Part shown: piece by piece, positions 1-8,920 of the stretch
Position numbering within the stretch: position 1 is the stretch's first letter
Layout of the letters: every line of letters begins with the position of its first letter
Source: Thiomicrorhabdus sp965602805
Lineage (GTDB): Bacteria; Pseudomonadota; Gammaproteobacteria; Thiomicrospirales; Thiomicrospiraceae
DNA length: 64,000 bases
Assembly (NCBI GenBank): GCA_965602805.1
Contig: CBFCZK010000005.1
Coordinates: forward strand, 62,001 to 126,000
Reading direction: 5' to 3'
Position numbers and translations under genes: made by a program
The notes under the pieces: model-generated
The model's input: the letters and a program-made list of their open reading frames with translations, nothing else
Told to the model about the DNA's origin: nothing
Database searches by the model: none

Positions 1-585
1 TGGAATCCCATCGCCCTACGTTTAGCTGTACAAGACCCTACCTCCAAAGTTATGTACTTAGCCCAACCCTGCCAGCTCAACACTGATTCAAGCCAAAATA
101 ACTGTCATCCAAAATACTGGACCAGCCACCGCTATTCTCAAAAAATTATCAATTCGTTCCATGACGCTCTAGATCAAGCCAAAGCTTTATCGCATACAGA
201 GCAGATAGTCATAATAGGTTACTCCGGCGGGGGGGCTGTTGCAGCCTTGCTGAGCGCGCAACGAAACGATGTAACGCAAATAATAACAATTGCAGCAAAC
301 CTTGATCTCTCTGCCTGGGTTAAAAAGCATGGCATTTCAAAATTATCTGACTCCCTCAATCCAGCTGATTTTGTTTCGAAGCTACAATATATTCCTCAGA
401 TCCACCTTATGGGGGAGAAAGACGATATTGTCCCACCTGCAATATTTCAGTCCTATTTCGCCAAGTTAGGTAATACAGACTCCCTCCAGTGGGCCATTAT
501 TCCTGATTATGATCACAAGTGCTGCTGGGTAGATTCATGGAGTTACCTATATACTAAGTACTTGATCAAGCAGGCTTCGGACTAA
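1..585 (+). CDS. alpha/beta hydrolase-fold protein, 5' end cut by window edge
   Basis: The reading frame is open from base 1, so the first ATG at 52 is probably internal and the N-terminus lies outside the window. The fragment carries the serine-hydrolase nucleophile elbow G-Y-S-G-G (Ser at residue 58 counting from the ATG at 52), followed by the usual small-residue helix. An acid candidate lies in GEKDDIVPP and a histidine candidate in DYDHKCCW, which together give a Ser-Asp-His order typical of the fold. Substrate cannot be told. A rho-independent hairpin follows at 631-667. Family assignment is fairly safe; function is not. Confidence 0.75.
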   Translation, partial: WNPIALRLAVQDPTSKVMYLAQPCQLNTDSSQNNCHPKYWTSHRYSQKIINSFHDALDQAKALSHTEQIVIIGYSGGGAVAALLSAQRNDVTQIITIAANLDLSAWVKKHGISKLSDSLNPADFVSKLQYIPQIHLMGEKDDIVPPAIFQSYFAKLGNTDSLQWAIIPDYDHKCCWVDSWSYLYTKYLIKQASD

Positions 586-630
586 AATTTAAAATCCTCA
601 GATGAATCTATTAAACTTCAGACAGGCATA

Positions 631-667
631 AAAAAAGCCCCCTATATTCAAAATATAGAGGGCTTTT
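631..667. terminator. bidirectional rho-independent terminator
   Basis: Inverted repeat AGCCCCCTATATT / AATATAGAGGGCT with one mismatch, flanked by an A-run on the left and a T-run on the right. It can end both the plus-strand hydrolase gene and the minus-strand aminotransferase gene, which converge here. Confidence 0.85.
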
Positions 668-699
668 TGATTAAATTTTAGATTTTAAGGGTTACAACC

Positions 700-1815
700 T
701 TACTTAGCTAAAACTTCTTTAAGCGCCGCTAAACAGAAAAGTACCTTTTCACGTTTAGAACTTTCGCCCATCAAACCAATACGCCAAACTTTACCGGCTA
801 AAGCACCAAGGCCTGCACCGATTTCTAGATTGTAATCGTTTAGTAACGTAGTACGAACGGCCGCTTCATCAACACCTTCTGGTACCCAGATAGTGTTTAA
901 CTGAGGTAGACGGTCAGCTTCGTCAACAACGAACTTAATGCCCATTGCTTCTAAGCCTGTTTTTAACTGCTGGTGGTTCGTTGCGTGACGTGCCCAAGCG
1001 TTTTCTAGACCTTCGTCCGTTAACATCACCAATGCCTCATGCAGTGCATATAATGTGTTAACAGGTGCAGTATGGTGATAGGCACGCTTAGCACCTGCTC
1101 CCCAATAACCCATGACCAAGTTTAAATCTAGGAACCAACTTGGCACCTTAGTCTTACGGTTACGTACCTTATCTAAAGCGCGCTCATTGAAGCTGACCGG
1201 TGATAAACCAGGTGCACAAGACATACATTTCTGCGTACCAGAGTAGATAGCATCAATGCCCCACTCATCAACACGTAACTCGATACCACCTAATGACGTT
1301 ACTGCGTCTACAATTGTTAAACAATCATTGTCTTGAGCGATTTTACAAATCGTTTTCGCATCAGATGCCGCACCGGTAGAGGTTTCAGCGTGAACAAATG
1401 CAACAATTTTCGCGTCAGGATGTGCTTTACAAGCCGCTTCTACTTTGGAAGGCGTTACCGCTGTGCCCCACTCATCAGAAACGATAATGGCTTCGCCGCC
1501 AAAACGTTCAACGTTCTCTTGCATACGCATACCGAAAACACCATTGATACAAACGATAACCTTATCGCCTGGCTCAACTAAGTTTACGAAACACGCTTCC
1601 ATACCTGCTGAACCCGGTGCCGATATAGGCATGGTTAAAGCATTTTCAGTTTGGAATGCATATTTCAGCATCTCTTTAATCTCATCCATCATGCCAACAA
1701 ATGCTGGATCTAAATGACCAATGGTTGGGCGCGCCATCGCAGACAGAACACGAGGGTGAATATCAGAAGGACCAGGCCCCATTAAAGTACGTAGTGGTGG
1801 GTTAAAAGATTGCAT
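700..1815 (-). CDS. serine/alanine-glyoxylate aminotransferase (class V)
   Basis: PLP-dependent class V aminotransferase that converts glyoxylate to glycine using serine or alanine as amino donor. The 371-residue length is normal for the AGXT/SgaA family. Visible are the N-terminal GPGPSDIHPRVL motif, the cofactor-contacting Asp170 in VDAVTS and the Schiff-base lysine Lys196 in SGTQKC. It is divergent from glcDEF, whose product is glyoxylate, so the two transcripts form one glycolate-to-glycine route. In an autotroph this would salvage 2-phosphoglycolate from RuBisCO oxygenation. The amino donor cannot be decided from sequence alone. Confidence 0.9.
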   Translation of the reverse strand: MQSFNPPLRTLMGPGPSDIHPRVLSAMARPTIGHLDPAFVGMMDEIKEMLKYAFQTENALTMPISAPGSAGMEACFVNLVEPGDKVIVCINGVFGMRMQENVERFGGEAIIVSDEWGTAVTPSKVEAACKAHPDAKIVAFVHAETSTGAASDAKTICKIAQDNDCLTIVDAVTSLGGIELRVDEWGIDAIYSGTQKCMSCAPGLSPVSFNERALDKVRNRKTKVPSWFLDLNLVMGYWGAGAKRAYHHTAPVNTLYALHEALVMLTDEGLENAWARHATNHQQLKTGLEAMGIKFVVDEADRLPQLNTIWVPEGVDEAAVRTTLLNDYNLEIGAGLGALAGKVWRIGLMGESSKREKVLFCLAALKEVLAK

Positions 1816-1864
1816 AAGTTTTCCTTAAAGTTTAAATATGACTAGAAAATTGAATTGGCTCAAT

Positions 1865-1870
1865 TATAAT
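1865..1870 (+). promoter_or_regulatory. candidate -10 element for glcD
   Basis: A consensus TATAAT sits 34 bp upstream of the ATG at 1904 in the short divergent gap. No good -35 is visible at 17 bp. If used, transcription would start near 1877, downstream of the alternative ATG at 1838, which supports 1904 as the glcD start. Confidence 0.35.
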
Positions 1871-1903
1871 GGCAGTCAACTACGATATACAAGAGTTAAA
1901 AAA

Positions 1904-3340
1904 ATGGATGTTATTCAAGCCCTTATAAGCGCAATAACCACAAAAAATGTACTGTCTTCCATGGAATCTTGTCGCCCTTACGAGTGTGATGGCCTATCTG
2001 CTTACCGAGAAAAGCCGCTTGCTGTTGCGCTACCAGACAATGTAGAACAGGTTAAAGCTGTTTTACGCATCTGTAAACAATATAAGGTACCCGTCATTAC
2101 GCGTGGTTCAGGAACTGGGTTAGCAGGCGGTACTTTACCGCTGAAAGACGGTATTGTTTTAGGGCTTTCTAAACTCAGTGAGATTATCAAAATTGATCCA
2201 TTACAGCGCATTGCTATCGTGCAACCAGGTGTTCGTAATATTTCAGTCAGTCAAGCGGTTGAGAAATACGGCCTCTATTATGCGCCCGATCCTTCCTCGC
2301 AAATTGCCTGCTCGATTGGTGGTAATGTTGCCGAAAACTCGGGTGGCGTGCACTGTCTTAAATATGGCCTAACGGTTCACAATGTCCTCTCTATTAAAGT
2401 CCTTAATATGGATGGCGAAGAGAGTACGTTTGATGAAAAAGACGATGGCATTGACCTTTTGGCGCTGATGAATGGTTCAGAAGGCCTACTCGGTGTCATT
2501 GTAGAAATTAAACTCAAACTGCTCCCAAAACCAGAAGCTGCGCAATTGGTTATGGCCGCTTTTCACTCGGTCAGTGATTGCGCCGATGCCGTGACCAGCG
2601 TGCTTGAGCAAGGCATTATCCCCGCCGGTTTAGAGATGATGGATAAGTTCTCACTGATGGCGGCCGAAGAATTTGCCAAGGTGGGTTACCCAACCGAAGC
2701 AGAAGCATTGTTATTATGTGAAGTGGATGGCAGTCATTCTCAAGTACAAACGGATGCCAAACGCGTTGCCGACATCCTAACCGAGAAAGGCGCTTATAAA
2801 ATCACCGTTTCACAAAGTGAAAAAGAGCGTATCGCTTTATGGCAAGGCCGCAAAAATGCCTTCCCAGCGGTTGGACGTTTTTCACCAGATTATTACTGCA
2901 TGGACGGTACGATTCCCCGTAATAAACTGGCCTTCGTATTAGATGAAATTGATCGTATGTCGGGAATTTACGGCTTAAAAGTCGCAAATGTCTTTCATGC
3001 CGGTGACGGTAATTTACACCCATTGATACTCTACGATGCAAATATACCGGGCGAGTTAGAGTTAACTGAAAAATTTGGTACCGAAATCCTTAACTTATGT
3101 GTTGATGTTGGCGGGACGATTACTGGCGAACATGGCGTGGGGGTTGAGAAACTTAATTCGATGTGTCACCAATACAGCACGCCAGAATTGGAAATTTTTC
3201 ACGGCATTAAAGCCGTATTTGATGGCACCGGCTTGCTCAATCCAGGTAAAGCCGTGCCTACTTTGCATCGTTGTGCCGAAGTTGGCCAAATGCATGTCCA
3301 CAATAACCAATTACCACACCCTAATTTGGAGCGTTTTTAA
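1904..3340 (+). CDS. glcD: glycolate oxidase FAD-binding subunit GlcD
   Basis: FAD-linked catalytic subunit of the membrane-associated glycolate oxidase GlcDEF, which oxidises glycolate to glyoxylate and passes electrons to the quinone pool. The protein closely tracks E. coli GlcD: YECDGLSAYR near the N-terminus, the FAD-binding stretch TRGSGTGLAGG, APDPSSQIACSIGGN, and VFHAGDGNLHP plus GEHGVGVEK near the C-terminus. An upstream in-frame ATG at 1838 would leave only 22 bp to the divergent gene and would lie upstream of a TATAAT at 1865. I therefore choose the ATG at 1904 (478 residues), preceded by AAGAG. The stop codon overlaps the glcE start by one base (TAATG), indicating translational coupling. 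Confidence 0.93.
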   Translation: MDVIQALISAITTKNVLSSMESCRPYECDGLSAYREKPLAVALPDNVEQVKAVLRICKQYKVPVITRGSGTGLAGGTLPLKDGIVLGLSKLSEIIKIDPLQRIAIVQPGVRNISVSQAVEKYGLYYAPDPSSQIACSIGGNVAENSGGVHCLKYGLTVHNVLSIKVLNMDGEESTFDEKDDGIDLLALMNGSEGLLGVIVEIKLKLLPKPEAAQLVMAAFHSVSDCADAVTSVLEQGIIPAGLEMMDKFSLMAAEEFAKVGYPTEAEALLLCEVDGSHSQVQTDAKRVADILTEKGAYKITVSQSEKERIALWQGRKNAFPAVGRFSPDYYCMDGTIPRNKLAFVLDEIDRMSGIYGLKVANVFHAGDGNLHPLILYDANIPGELELTEKFGTEILNLCVDVGGTITGEHGVGVEKLNSMCHQYSTPELEIFHGIKAVFDGTGLLNPGKAVPTLHRCAEVGQMHVHNNQLPHPNLERF

Positions 3341-4383
3341 TGTCCACCTCTTTAACGCCCGATACAGCTAAAACCACAGCTACAAGCACGGCAGCAGACA
3401 AAATCGCTGTTGAACAATTTGCAGAGCAAATCAAGCAAGCCAATCTCGACAAACAGACCATTCAAATTACCGGTAACCAAAGCAAGATTCCTTTGGGCAC
3501 TGAAGACTTTAATGGCAAACCTGTACAAGAACTCAATATCTCTAACTATAGTGGCATTATCGAATATGAACCCGCTGAGTTAGTGGTCACCGTTAAGGCG
3601 GGAACGCCCTTAACAGAGTTACAAGCTGCCTTGGCTGAACGCAATCAAATGCTGGCATTTGAGCCACCTGATTATGGTAATTCAACCATCGGTGGCACCT
3701 ATGCCGTTGGCCTAACCGGGCCTTCAAAACCGTTTAGAGGCATCTTAAGAGACTTTGTTCTCGGTATCAAAATGATTGATGGTCAAGGTCGTCAACTCGG
3801 TTTTGGCGGCAAGATGATTAAAAACGTCGCCGGATATGATGTCTCCCGTATGATGGTCGGCTCAAAAGGTTCAATGGCCTTAATTACTGAAATGAGTCTA
3901 AAAGTTATTCCTTTGGCAGTAGAAGTCACTTATTGCATCGAAATGCCAGAAAATGAAGCCATTTTATTAATGAATAAAATGGCCGGTACAGCCTTACCGA
4001 TGACCGGTGGCGCTTATTATGAAGGACGCTTTTATTATCGTGTCGCAGGTGAACATCCACTGCAAACCAATCAAGTCGGCGTGCGAGAGTGTGACAATAG
4101 TATTTGGATTCTCCTTAACCCATTTAGACCGGAATTAAATCCAGGTGAAAAACTGTGGCGTGTGGATGTAGAAAGCACCAACCCAGCCATTGAAAACACC
4201 ATTGCAGTCGGTATGGGCGGTTCACGTCGTTGGGTTGCCAGTCCAAATAAACCAAACCACGCCTATGTCACTTTGTGGCAAACGCGTTTTGCGCCCAGAA
4301 ACAATGACACACCTTGCGTACAGAAAATTAAACTCGGTCTACGAGATGTATTTGATCCAAATCACATCTTTAAACAGCTTTAA
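3340..4383 (+). CDS. glcE: glycolate oxidase subunit GlcE
   Basis: Second FAD-binding subunit of glycolate oxidase (347 residues), coupled to glcD through the TAATG overlap. It has the PCMH-type FAD-binding core: VTVKAGTPLTEL, then EPPDYGNSTIGGTYAVGLTGPSK, GKMIKNVAGYDVSRMMVGSKG, and a C-terminal CVQKIKLGLRDVFDPNHIF in which new-flavoprotein oxidases end. The first ~30 residues are Thr/Ala-rich and poorly conserved, so the exact start is less certain than the rest. It works only as part of GlcDEF. Confidence 0.92.
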   Translation: MSTSLTPDTAKTTATSTAADKIAVEQFAEQIKQANLDKQTIQITGNQSKIPLGTEDFNGKPVQELNISNYSGIIEYEPAELVVTVKAGTPLTELQAALAERNQMLAFEPPDYGNSTIGGTYAVGLTGPSKPFRGILRDFVLGIKMIDGQGRQLGFGGKMIKNVAGYDVSRMMVGSKGSMALITEMSLKVIPLAVEVTYCIEMPENEAILLMNKMAGTALPMTGGAYYEGRFYYRVAGEHPLQTNQVGVRECDNSIWILLNPFRPELNPGEKLWRVDVESTNPAIENTIAVGMGGSRRWVASPNKPNHAYVTLWQTRFAPRNNDTPCVQKIKLGLRDVFDPNHIFKQL

Positions 4384-4467
4384 ACAGCCTTAAGAAACTT
4401 TAAAGCAACCGTTAGTTACAAATAAACGCAAAACGAATAACCCTGAAGCAGATAAAAACAGAGTCTT

Positions 4468-5667
4468 ATGCAAACAAATTTACCTACTGACCTACTTGCA
4501 ACAGAGCAAGGCAAAACCGCCGATAAGATTTTAAGATCTTGTGTACATTGTGGTTTCTGTCTTTCGACGTGCCCAACCTACGGCATCTTAGGCGATGAAC
4601 TCGACTCGCCGCGTGGCCGAATTTATCTCATTAAAAGTGTTTTAGAGGGCAATGAGGTCTCTAAAGATACTTTGGGCCACTTAGACCGTTGTTTGACCTG
4701 CCGATCTTGTGAAACCACCTGTCCTTCAGGTGTCGAATATGGTCATTTATTAGATATTGGACGTGAAGTTATTGAAGAACGTAGCCCACGTCATCCGCTG
4801 CAAAGGCTCAGTCGTTATGCGGTGCGTAAAAGCTTAACCACACCTTGGTTTTTTAATCTAACTATTAAAGCCATGCCGTTTTTAAGACACTCTAAAGCGA
4901 TTCAATTCACGGTTGAAGAGTTAGCGCTACAGCAATCGCTAAAAGATCAACAAGATGCACTTAAATCGAGCGTACTGTTGTTATCAGGTTGCGTTCAGCC
5001 GACTTTAGCGCCAAACATTAATCAATCCAGCATTAAAATCTTAAACCGTTTAGGCCTTAATGTCATTGAAACCCCACAAGATCAATGTTGTGGCGCGGTC
5101 GATCATCACTTATCTGGTTCGAAAGATGCCATGACGAAAGTGAAGGCGAATATTGATGCTTGGTTGCCCTACCTAGACCAAGGTGTTAAAGCGATTATCT
5201 CCAATGCCAGTGGGTGTGGTGTGATGATTAAAGACTATCCACACCTACTTAAAACGGATGCCGAATACTCCGCTAAAGCATTACGTATCGCCGAACACAC
5301 TAAAGATATTTCGGAGTTTTTACTGTCACAAGACTTATCAATCTTCACCCATTTTAATAACCAAAAAATCACCTTCCACTCCCCTTGCACCTTACAGCAC
5401 GGGCAAAAGTTACAAGGCGTGGTTGAAGAAGCACTCGGCAAACTCGGTTATCGCGTTAATCCCGTTAAAGATGCCCACTTATGCTGTGGTTCTGCCGGAA
5501 CCTACTCTATTTTCCAGCCAAAACTCTCTAAACAACTAAGAGATAACAAGCTGGCAAATCTATTACAAGAAAAAACCCCTATTATTGTCACCGCGAATAT
5601 CGGTTGTTTAATGCATTTACAAAAAGGCACTGAAACACCGGTTAAGCATTGGATCGAACTACTCTAG
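4468..5667 (+). CDS. glcF: glycolate oxidase iron-sulfur subunit GlcF
   Basis: Iron-sulfur electron-transfer subunit (399 residues). Two ferredoxin-type 4Fe-4S motifs lie near the N-terminus, CVHCGFCLSTCP and CLTCRSCETTCP. Two CCG-domain motifs follow (CCGAVDHH and CCGSAGTYS), as in other subunits that hand electrons to quinones. The gap from glcE is 84 bp with no visible terminator, so it most likely belongs to the glcDEF transcript. Length and motif order match the E. coli protein. Confidence 0.94.
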   Translation: MQTNLPTDLLATEQGKTADKILRSCVHCGFCLSTCPTYGILGDELDSPRGRIYLIKSVLEGNEVSKDTLGHLDRCLTCRSCETTCPSGVEYGHLLDIGREVIEERSPRHPLQRLSRYAVRKSLTTPWFFNLTIKAMPFLRHSKAIQFTVEELALQQSLKDQQDALKSSVLLLSGCVQPTLAPNINQSSIKILNRLGLNVIETPQDQCCGAVDHHLSGSKDAMTKVKANIDAWLPYLDQGVKAIISNASGCGVMIKDYPHLLKTDAEYSAKALRIAEHTKDISEFLLSQDLSIFTHFNNQKITFHSPCTLQHGQKLQGVVEEALGKLGYRVNPVKDAHLCCGSAGTYSIFQPKLSKQLRDNKLANLLQEKTPIIVTANIGCLMHLQKGTETPVKHWIELL

Positions 5668-5829
5668 AGAATCGAATCAAAACAGTCTTTTACCCAATTC
5701 CTGTTTTGAATATTGCTGCACTTGATCAAAAATCCAAGCGTCACTCACGACTCTAGAATCTTTTAAAACTGAAAATTAAGCTGAATAAATCGGTTTAATA
5801 AAAAAGCTATAAGAATTGAGGAACCACCT

Positions 5830-7530
5830 ATGTCAGATATCGAAATCGCTCAGAAAGCCAATATGAAGCCCATCATTGGCTTAGCAGAAGAAATTTTTGG
5901 AATCCCTGCGGAGCATTTAGATCCTTATGGTCACTACAAAGCTAAGCTCTCTTTAGAGTATGTAGATCAAGTTTCACACAACAAATCACAGGGTAAATTA
6001 ATCCTCGTCACAGCGATTAGCCCAACGCCTGCTGGTGAAGGTAAAACCACTACCACGGTCGGTTTAGGCGATGCTATGAACCGTCTGGGTAAAAAAGAGG
6101 GTAAACATGCTGGCAAGAAAACCATTATGTGTCTGCGTGAGCCTTCTTTAGGACCGTGTTTTGGCATGAAAGGTGGTGCGGCCGGTGGCGGTTACTCGCA
6201 AGTTGTGCCGATGGAAGACATCAACCTACACTTTACCGGTGATTTCCACGCCATCGGTGTGGCGCATAACTTACTGTCCGCGATGATTGATAATCACATC
6301 AACCACGGTAACGCGTTAGGCATTGATCCACGTCGTATTAAGTGGAAACGTGTGGTTGATATGAATGACCGTGCATTACGCTCAATCACGGTTGGTCAAG
6401 GTGGCCCAGCAAACGGTTACCTGCGTGAAGATGGTTTTGATATTGTCGTCGCCTCTGAAGTCATGGCCATTTTATGCCTAGCAACCAACCGTGCAGATTT
6501 AAAAGAACGTTTAGGACGTATTGTCGTTGCTTATAAAGCAGACAGAGTCACACCTATTTACGCCAGCGACATTAAAGCCCATGGTGCAATGGCCGCCTTG
6601 TTAAAAGACGCCATTAAACCGAATATCGTGCAAACTTTAGAGAACAACATTGCGATTGTTCACGGTGGCCCTTTCGCCAATATCGCCCACGGTTGTAACT
6701 CAGTAACCGCCACGCAAACCGCTTTAAAACTGGCAGATTACGCCATTACTGAAGCCGGTTTCGGCGCAGATTTAGGCGCTGAAAAGTTCCTAAACATCAA
6801 ATGTCGTTCAGCTAAATTAGCACCTTCAGCTGTCGTTTTAGTGGCAACAGTTCGTGCGCTTAAATATCACGGCGGCGTTGAAAAAGATCACCTAAACCAA
6901 GAGAACCTAAGTGCCTTAGACGCTGGTTTTGTCAATCTTGAACGTCATCTACACAACATCACTGTTAACTACGGCCTGCCAGCGGTAGTCTGTATTAACC
7001 ACTTCACCTTCGATACAGATGCTGAAATCGCACTGCTGCAAGCGAAGTGTGAAGCGTTGGGTGTTAAATGTGTCATCTCGAAACATTGGGCAGAAGGCGG
7101 TGCAGGTGCTGAAGAGCTAGCTGAAGCCGTATTGGATATTGTCGATAACCGCGAGCCTGGTTTTGATTACCTATATGACGATTCAATGCCACTTTGGGAC
7201 AAGATGGAAACCATCGCCACTAAGCTGTATGGTGCTAAAGAGATTACCGCCAGCGCTAAGGTGCGTGGTGAAATTGCCAAACTGCAAGAAAACTACGGCA
7301 CCTTGCCAATTTGTATGGCGAAAACGCAAATGTCTTTCTCAACCGATCCAACCGCCAAAGGCGCACCAAGTGGACATATCGTTGAAATCAGCGATGTTAA
7401 ACTAGAGAACGGTGCCGGTTTCATTGTCGCCATTGCCGGCAATATGATGACCATGCCGGGTCTACCAAAAGTACCGACGGCAGAACGCATCGATATTGAT
7501 GATGACGGTGTGATTACCGGATTGTTTTAA
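5830..7530 (+). CDS. fhs: formate-tetrahydrofolate ligase
   Basis: ATP-dependent formation of 10-formyl-tetrahydrofolate from formate and THF (566 residues, usual 550-560). The P-loop-like TPAGEGKTTTT is at about residues 66-76, followed by REPSLGPCFGMKGGAAGGGYSQV and the conserved FTGDFHAI. A GAGGAA ribosome site precedes the start. It follows glcDEF by 162 bp and ends at a strong terminator. Glycine made from glyoxylate and one-carbon units on folate meet in serine synthesis, so the placement makes metabolic sense. Co-transcription is inference. Confidence 0.95.
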   Translation: MSDIEIAQKANMKPIIGLAEEIFGIPAEHLDPYGHYKAKLSLEYVDQVSHNKSQGKLILVTAISPTPAGEGKTTTTVGLGDAMNRLGKKEGKHAGKKTIMCLREPSLGPCFGMKGGAAGGGYSQVVPMEDINLHFTGDFHAIGVAHNLLSAMIDNHINHGNALGIDPRRIKWKRVVDMNDRALRSITVGQGGPANGYLREDGFDIVVASEVMAILCLATNRADLKERLGRIVVAYKADRVTPIYASDIKAHGAMAALLKDAIKPNIVQTLENNIAIVHGGPFANIAHGCNSVTATQTALKLADYAITEAGFGADLGAEKFLNIKCRSAKLAPSAVVLVATVRALKYHGGVEKDHLNQENLSALDAGFVNLERHLHNITVNYGLPAVVCINHFTFDTDAEIALLQAKCEALGVKCVISKHWAEGGAGAEELAEAVLDIVDNREPGFDYLYDDSMPLWDKMETIATKLYGAKEITASAKVRGEIAKLQENYGTLPICMAKTQMSFSTDPTAKGAPSGHIVEISDVKLENGAGFIVAIAGNMMTMPGLPKVPTAERIDIDDDGVITGLF

Positions 7531-7586
7531 GCCGTACTCGTCATTTAAAACTATCTAAAAACGTTTAACGGCATTTTTAGAGCTTT

Positions 7587-7624
7587 AAACGCACTAGCAG
7601 CCTCGTTTGCTAGTGCGTTTTTTG
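7587..7624 (+). terminator. rho-independent terminator of fhs
   Basis: CGCACTAGCA / TGCTAGTGCG-type stem with a nine-base loop, followed by a T-run (TTTTTT) and preceded by AAA. Confidence 0.9.
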
Positions 7625-7689
7625 CTTTCTGGGACTGAACTTTTGATTTGACCCTGCGCTCACATGATTTTGTAAAGCCGCAGGATATG

Positions 7690-7699
7690 CCAGGCCTGG
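7690..7699. repeat. CCAGGCCTGG palindrome, intergenic copy
   Basis: Perfect 10-bp core of the recurring palindrome, 160 bp downstream of fhs. Its right flank extends to the 12-mer (T) but its left flank does not (G). Confidence 0.7.
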
Positions 7700-7862
7700 T
7701 TGTTTTCAAAAACAGGTGTTAGCAAACTATCTGAATCAAGGTTTCCACACCACAAAAAATCTTTTGACTTCACCTCAATAAAATCTCCATAATCCCAGTC
7801 CACATGAACTATACAACGCTGTTTTTGATTCAGTATAATGTCGTCATCTTAATATTATGTAA

Positions 7863-8855
7863 ATGGATGGTTCTACGGTGTCGGAAACTTTGAATACTAC
7901 GCTGGCTTCGCGTTTTCAGTCTCTTCAAGCTTATGTGAATTCACAGATTATTGGTCAACCGCATTTAACGCAACGTTTATTGATTGCTTTATTGGCGGAT
8001 GGTCATCTGTTGGTTGAAGGCCCACCTGGCCTGGCGAAAACCAAGGCGATTAAAACCCTTTCTGAATTGATTGAAGGTAGCTTTCATCGTATCCAGTTCA
8101 CTCCTGACTTATTACCTTCGGATATTACCGGAACGGATATATACCGCCCAGAAACCGGTGTATTTGAGTTTCAAGCGGGGCCTATTTTCCATAACTTAGT
8201 GTTGGCGGATGAGATCAACCGTGCGCCCGCTAAGGTGCAAGCCGCCTTACTAGAAGCGATGGGCGAAGGCCAAGTCAGTGTCGGTCAGCGCAGCTTACCG
8301 ATGGAAAAATTTTTTATGGTCATGGCGACTCAAAACCCACTGGAGCAGGAAGGTACTTACCCACTGCCTGAAGCCCAGTTAGATCGCTTTATGATGCATA
8401 TCAATGTGGATTATCCAAACGCCGAAAGTGAACTACAGATTTTGGAACTGGTTGAAAATGAAGCGCGTGCAACACAGCCCGAGCCTTTTGCTACGCTGTC
8501 GCAAATAGATCTGTTTCAAGCCCGTGAAGACATTCTAAAACTGCATACGGCCGATGCCATTAAAACCTATATTGTCGAACTGGTTATGGCGACTCGTAAG
8601 CCAGAAGTTTACAGTAGCGAATTGGCCAGTCTAATTGCTGTCGGTGTTAGCCCTCGTGCCACCATTGCAATCTCGCGTTGCGCCCGCGCCCATGCTTGGT
8701 TACACGGTAAAGACTTTGTCAGTCCGGATGATGTGCAAGCGGTAGTCCATGATGTATTCCGTCATCGCCTACTGTTGAATTTTGAAGCCGATGCACAAAA
8801 CATTCATCCAGATGATATCACCGATCAAGTCCTTAGCTTTGTGCCGGTGACTTAA
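7863..8855 (+). CDS. MoxR-family AAA+ ATPase
   Basis: AAA+ chaperone-like ATPase (330 residues) of the MoxR family, which assists maturation of VWA-domain partners. Walker A GPPGLAKT is at 53-60, Walker B VLADE at 113-117 with the family signature EINRAPAKVQAALLEAM, and sensor 1 is ATQNP. It is the first gene of a six-gene operon (MoxR, DUF58, DUF4381, BatA, BatB-TPR, BatD), the usual order in proteobacteria. The operon is linked to envelope stress and aerotolerance in other bacteria; its exact job here is unknown. Confidence 0.92.
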   Translation: MDGSTVSETLNTTLASRFQSLQAYVNSQIIGQPHLTQRLLIALLADGHLLVEGPPGLAKTKAIKTLSELIEGSFHRIQFTPDLLPSDITGTDIYRPETGVFEFQAGPIFHNLVLADEINRAPAKVQAALLEAMGEGQVSVGQRSLPMEKFFMVMATQNPLEQEGTYPLPEAQLDRFMMHINVDYPNAESELQILELVENEARATQPEPFATLSQIDLFQAREDILKLHTADAIKTYIVELVMATRKPEVYSSELASLIAVGVSPRATIAISRCARAHAWLHGKDFVSPDDVQAVVHDVFRHRLLLNFEADAQNIHPDDITDQVLSFVPVT

Positions 8856-8920
8856 TTGAAACTGCTCTGTTTTGTCGCCAATATAGTAAGTGACTGCATT
8901 ATTCAGGAAACTTTAGTCTA

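Larger units (their letters stand above)
7531..7862. other. intergenic region between fhs and the moxR operon
   Basis: 332 bp without a gene. It holds the fhs terminator (7587-7624) and one copy of the CCAGGCCTGG palindrome (7690-7699). The rest, about 7705-7862, presumably contains the moxR promoter, but no convincing -35/-10 pair stands out. Confidence 0.6.

Noticed and set aside
1838..1903. Upstream ATG extension of glcD
   Set aside because: It would leave 22 bp to the divergent start and lie upstream of a TATAAT; the added residues do not look like GlcD.
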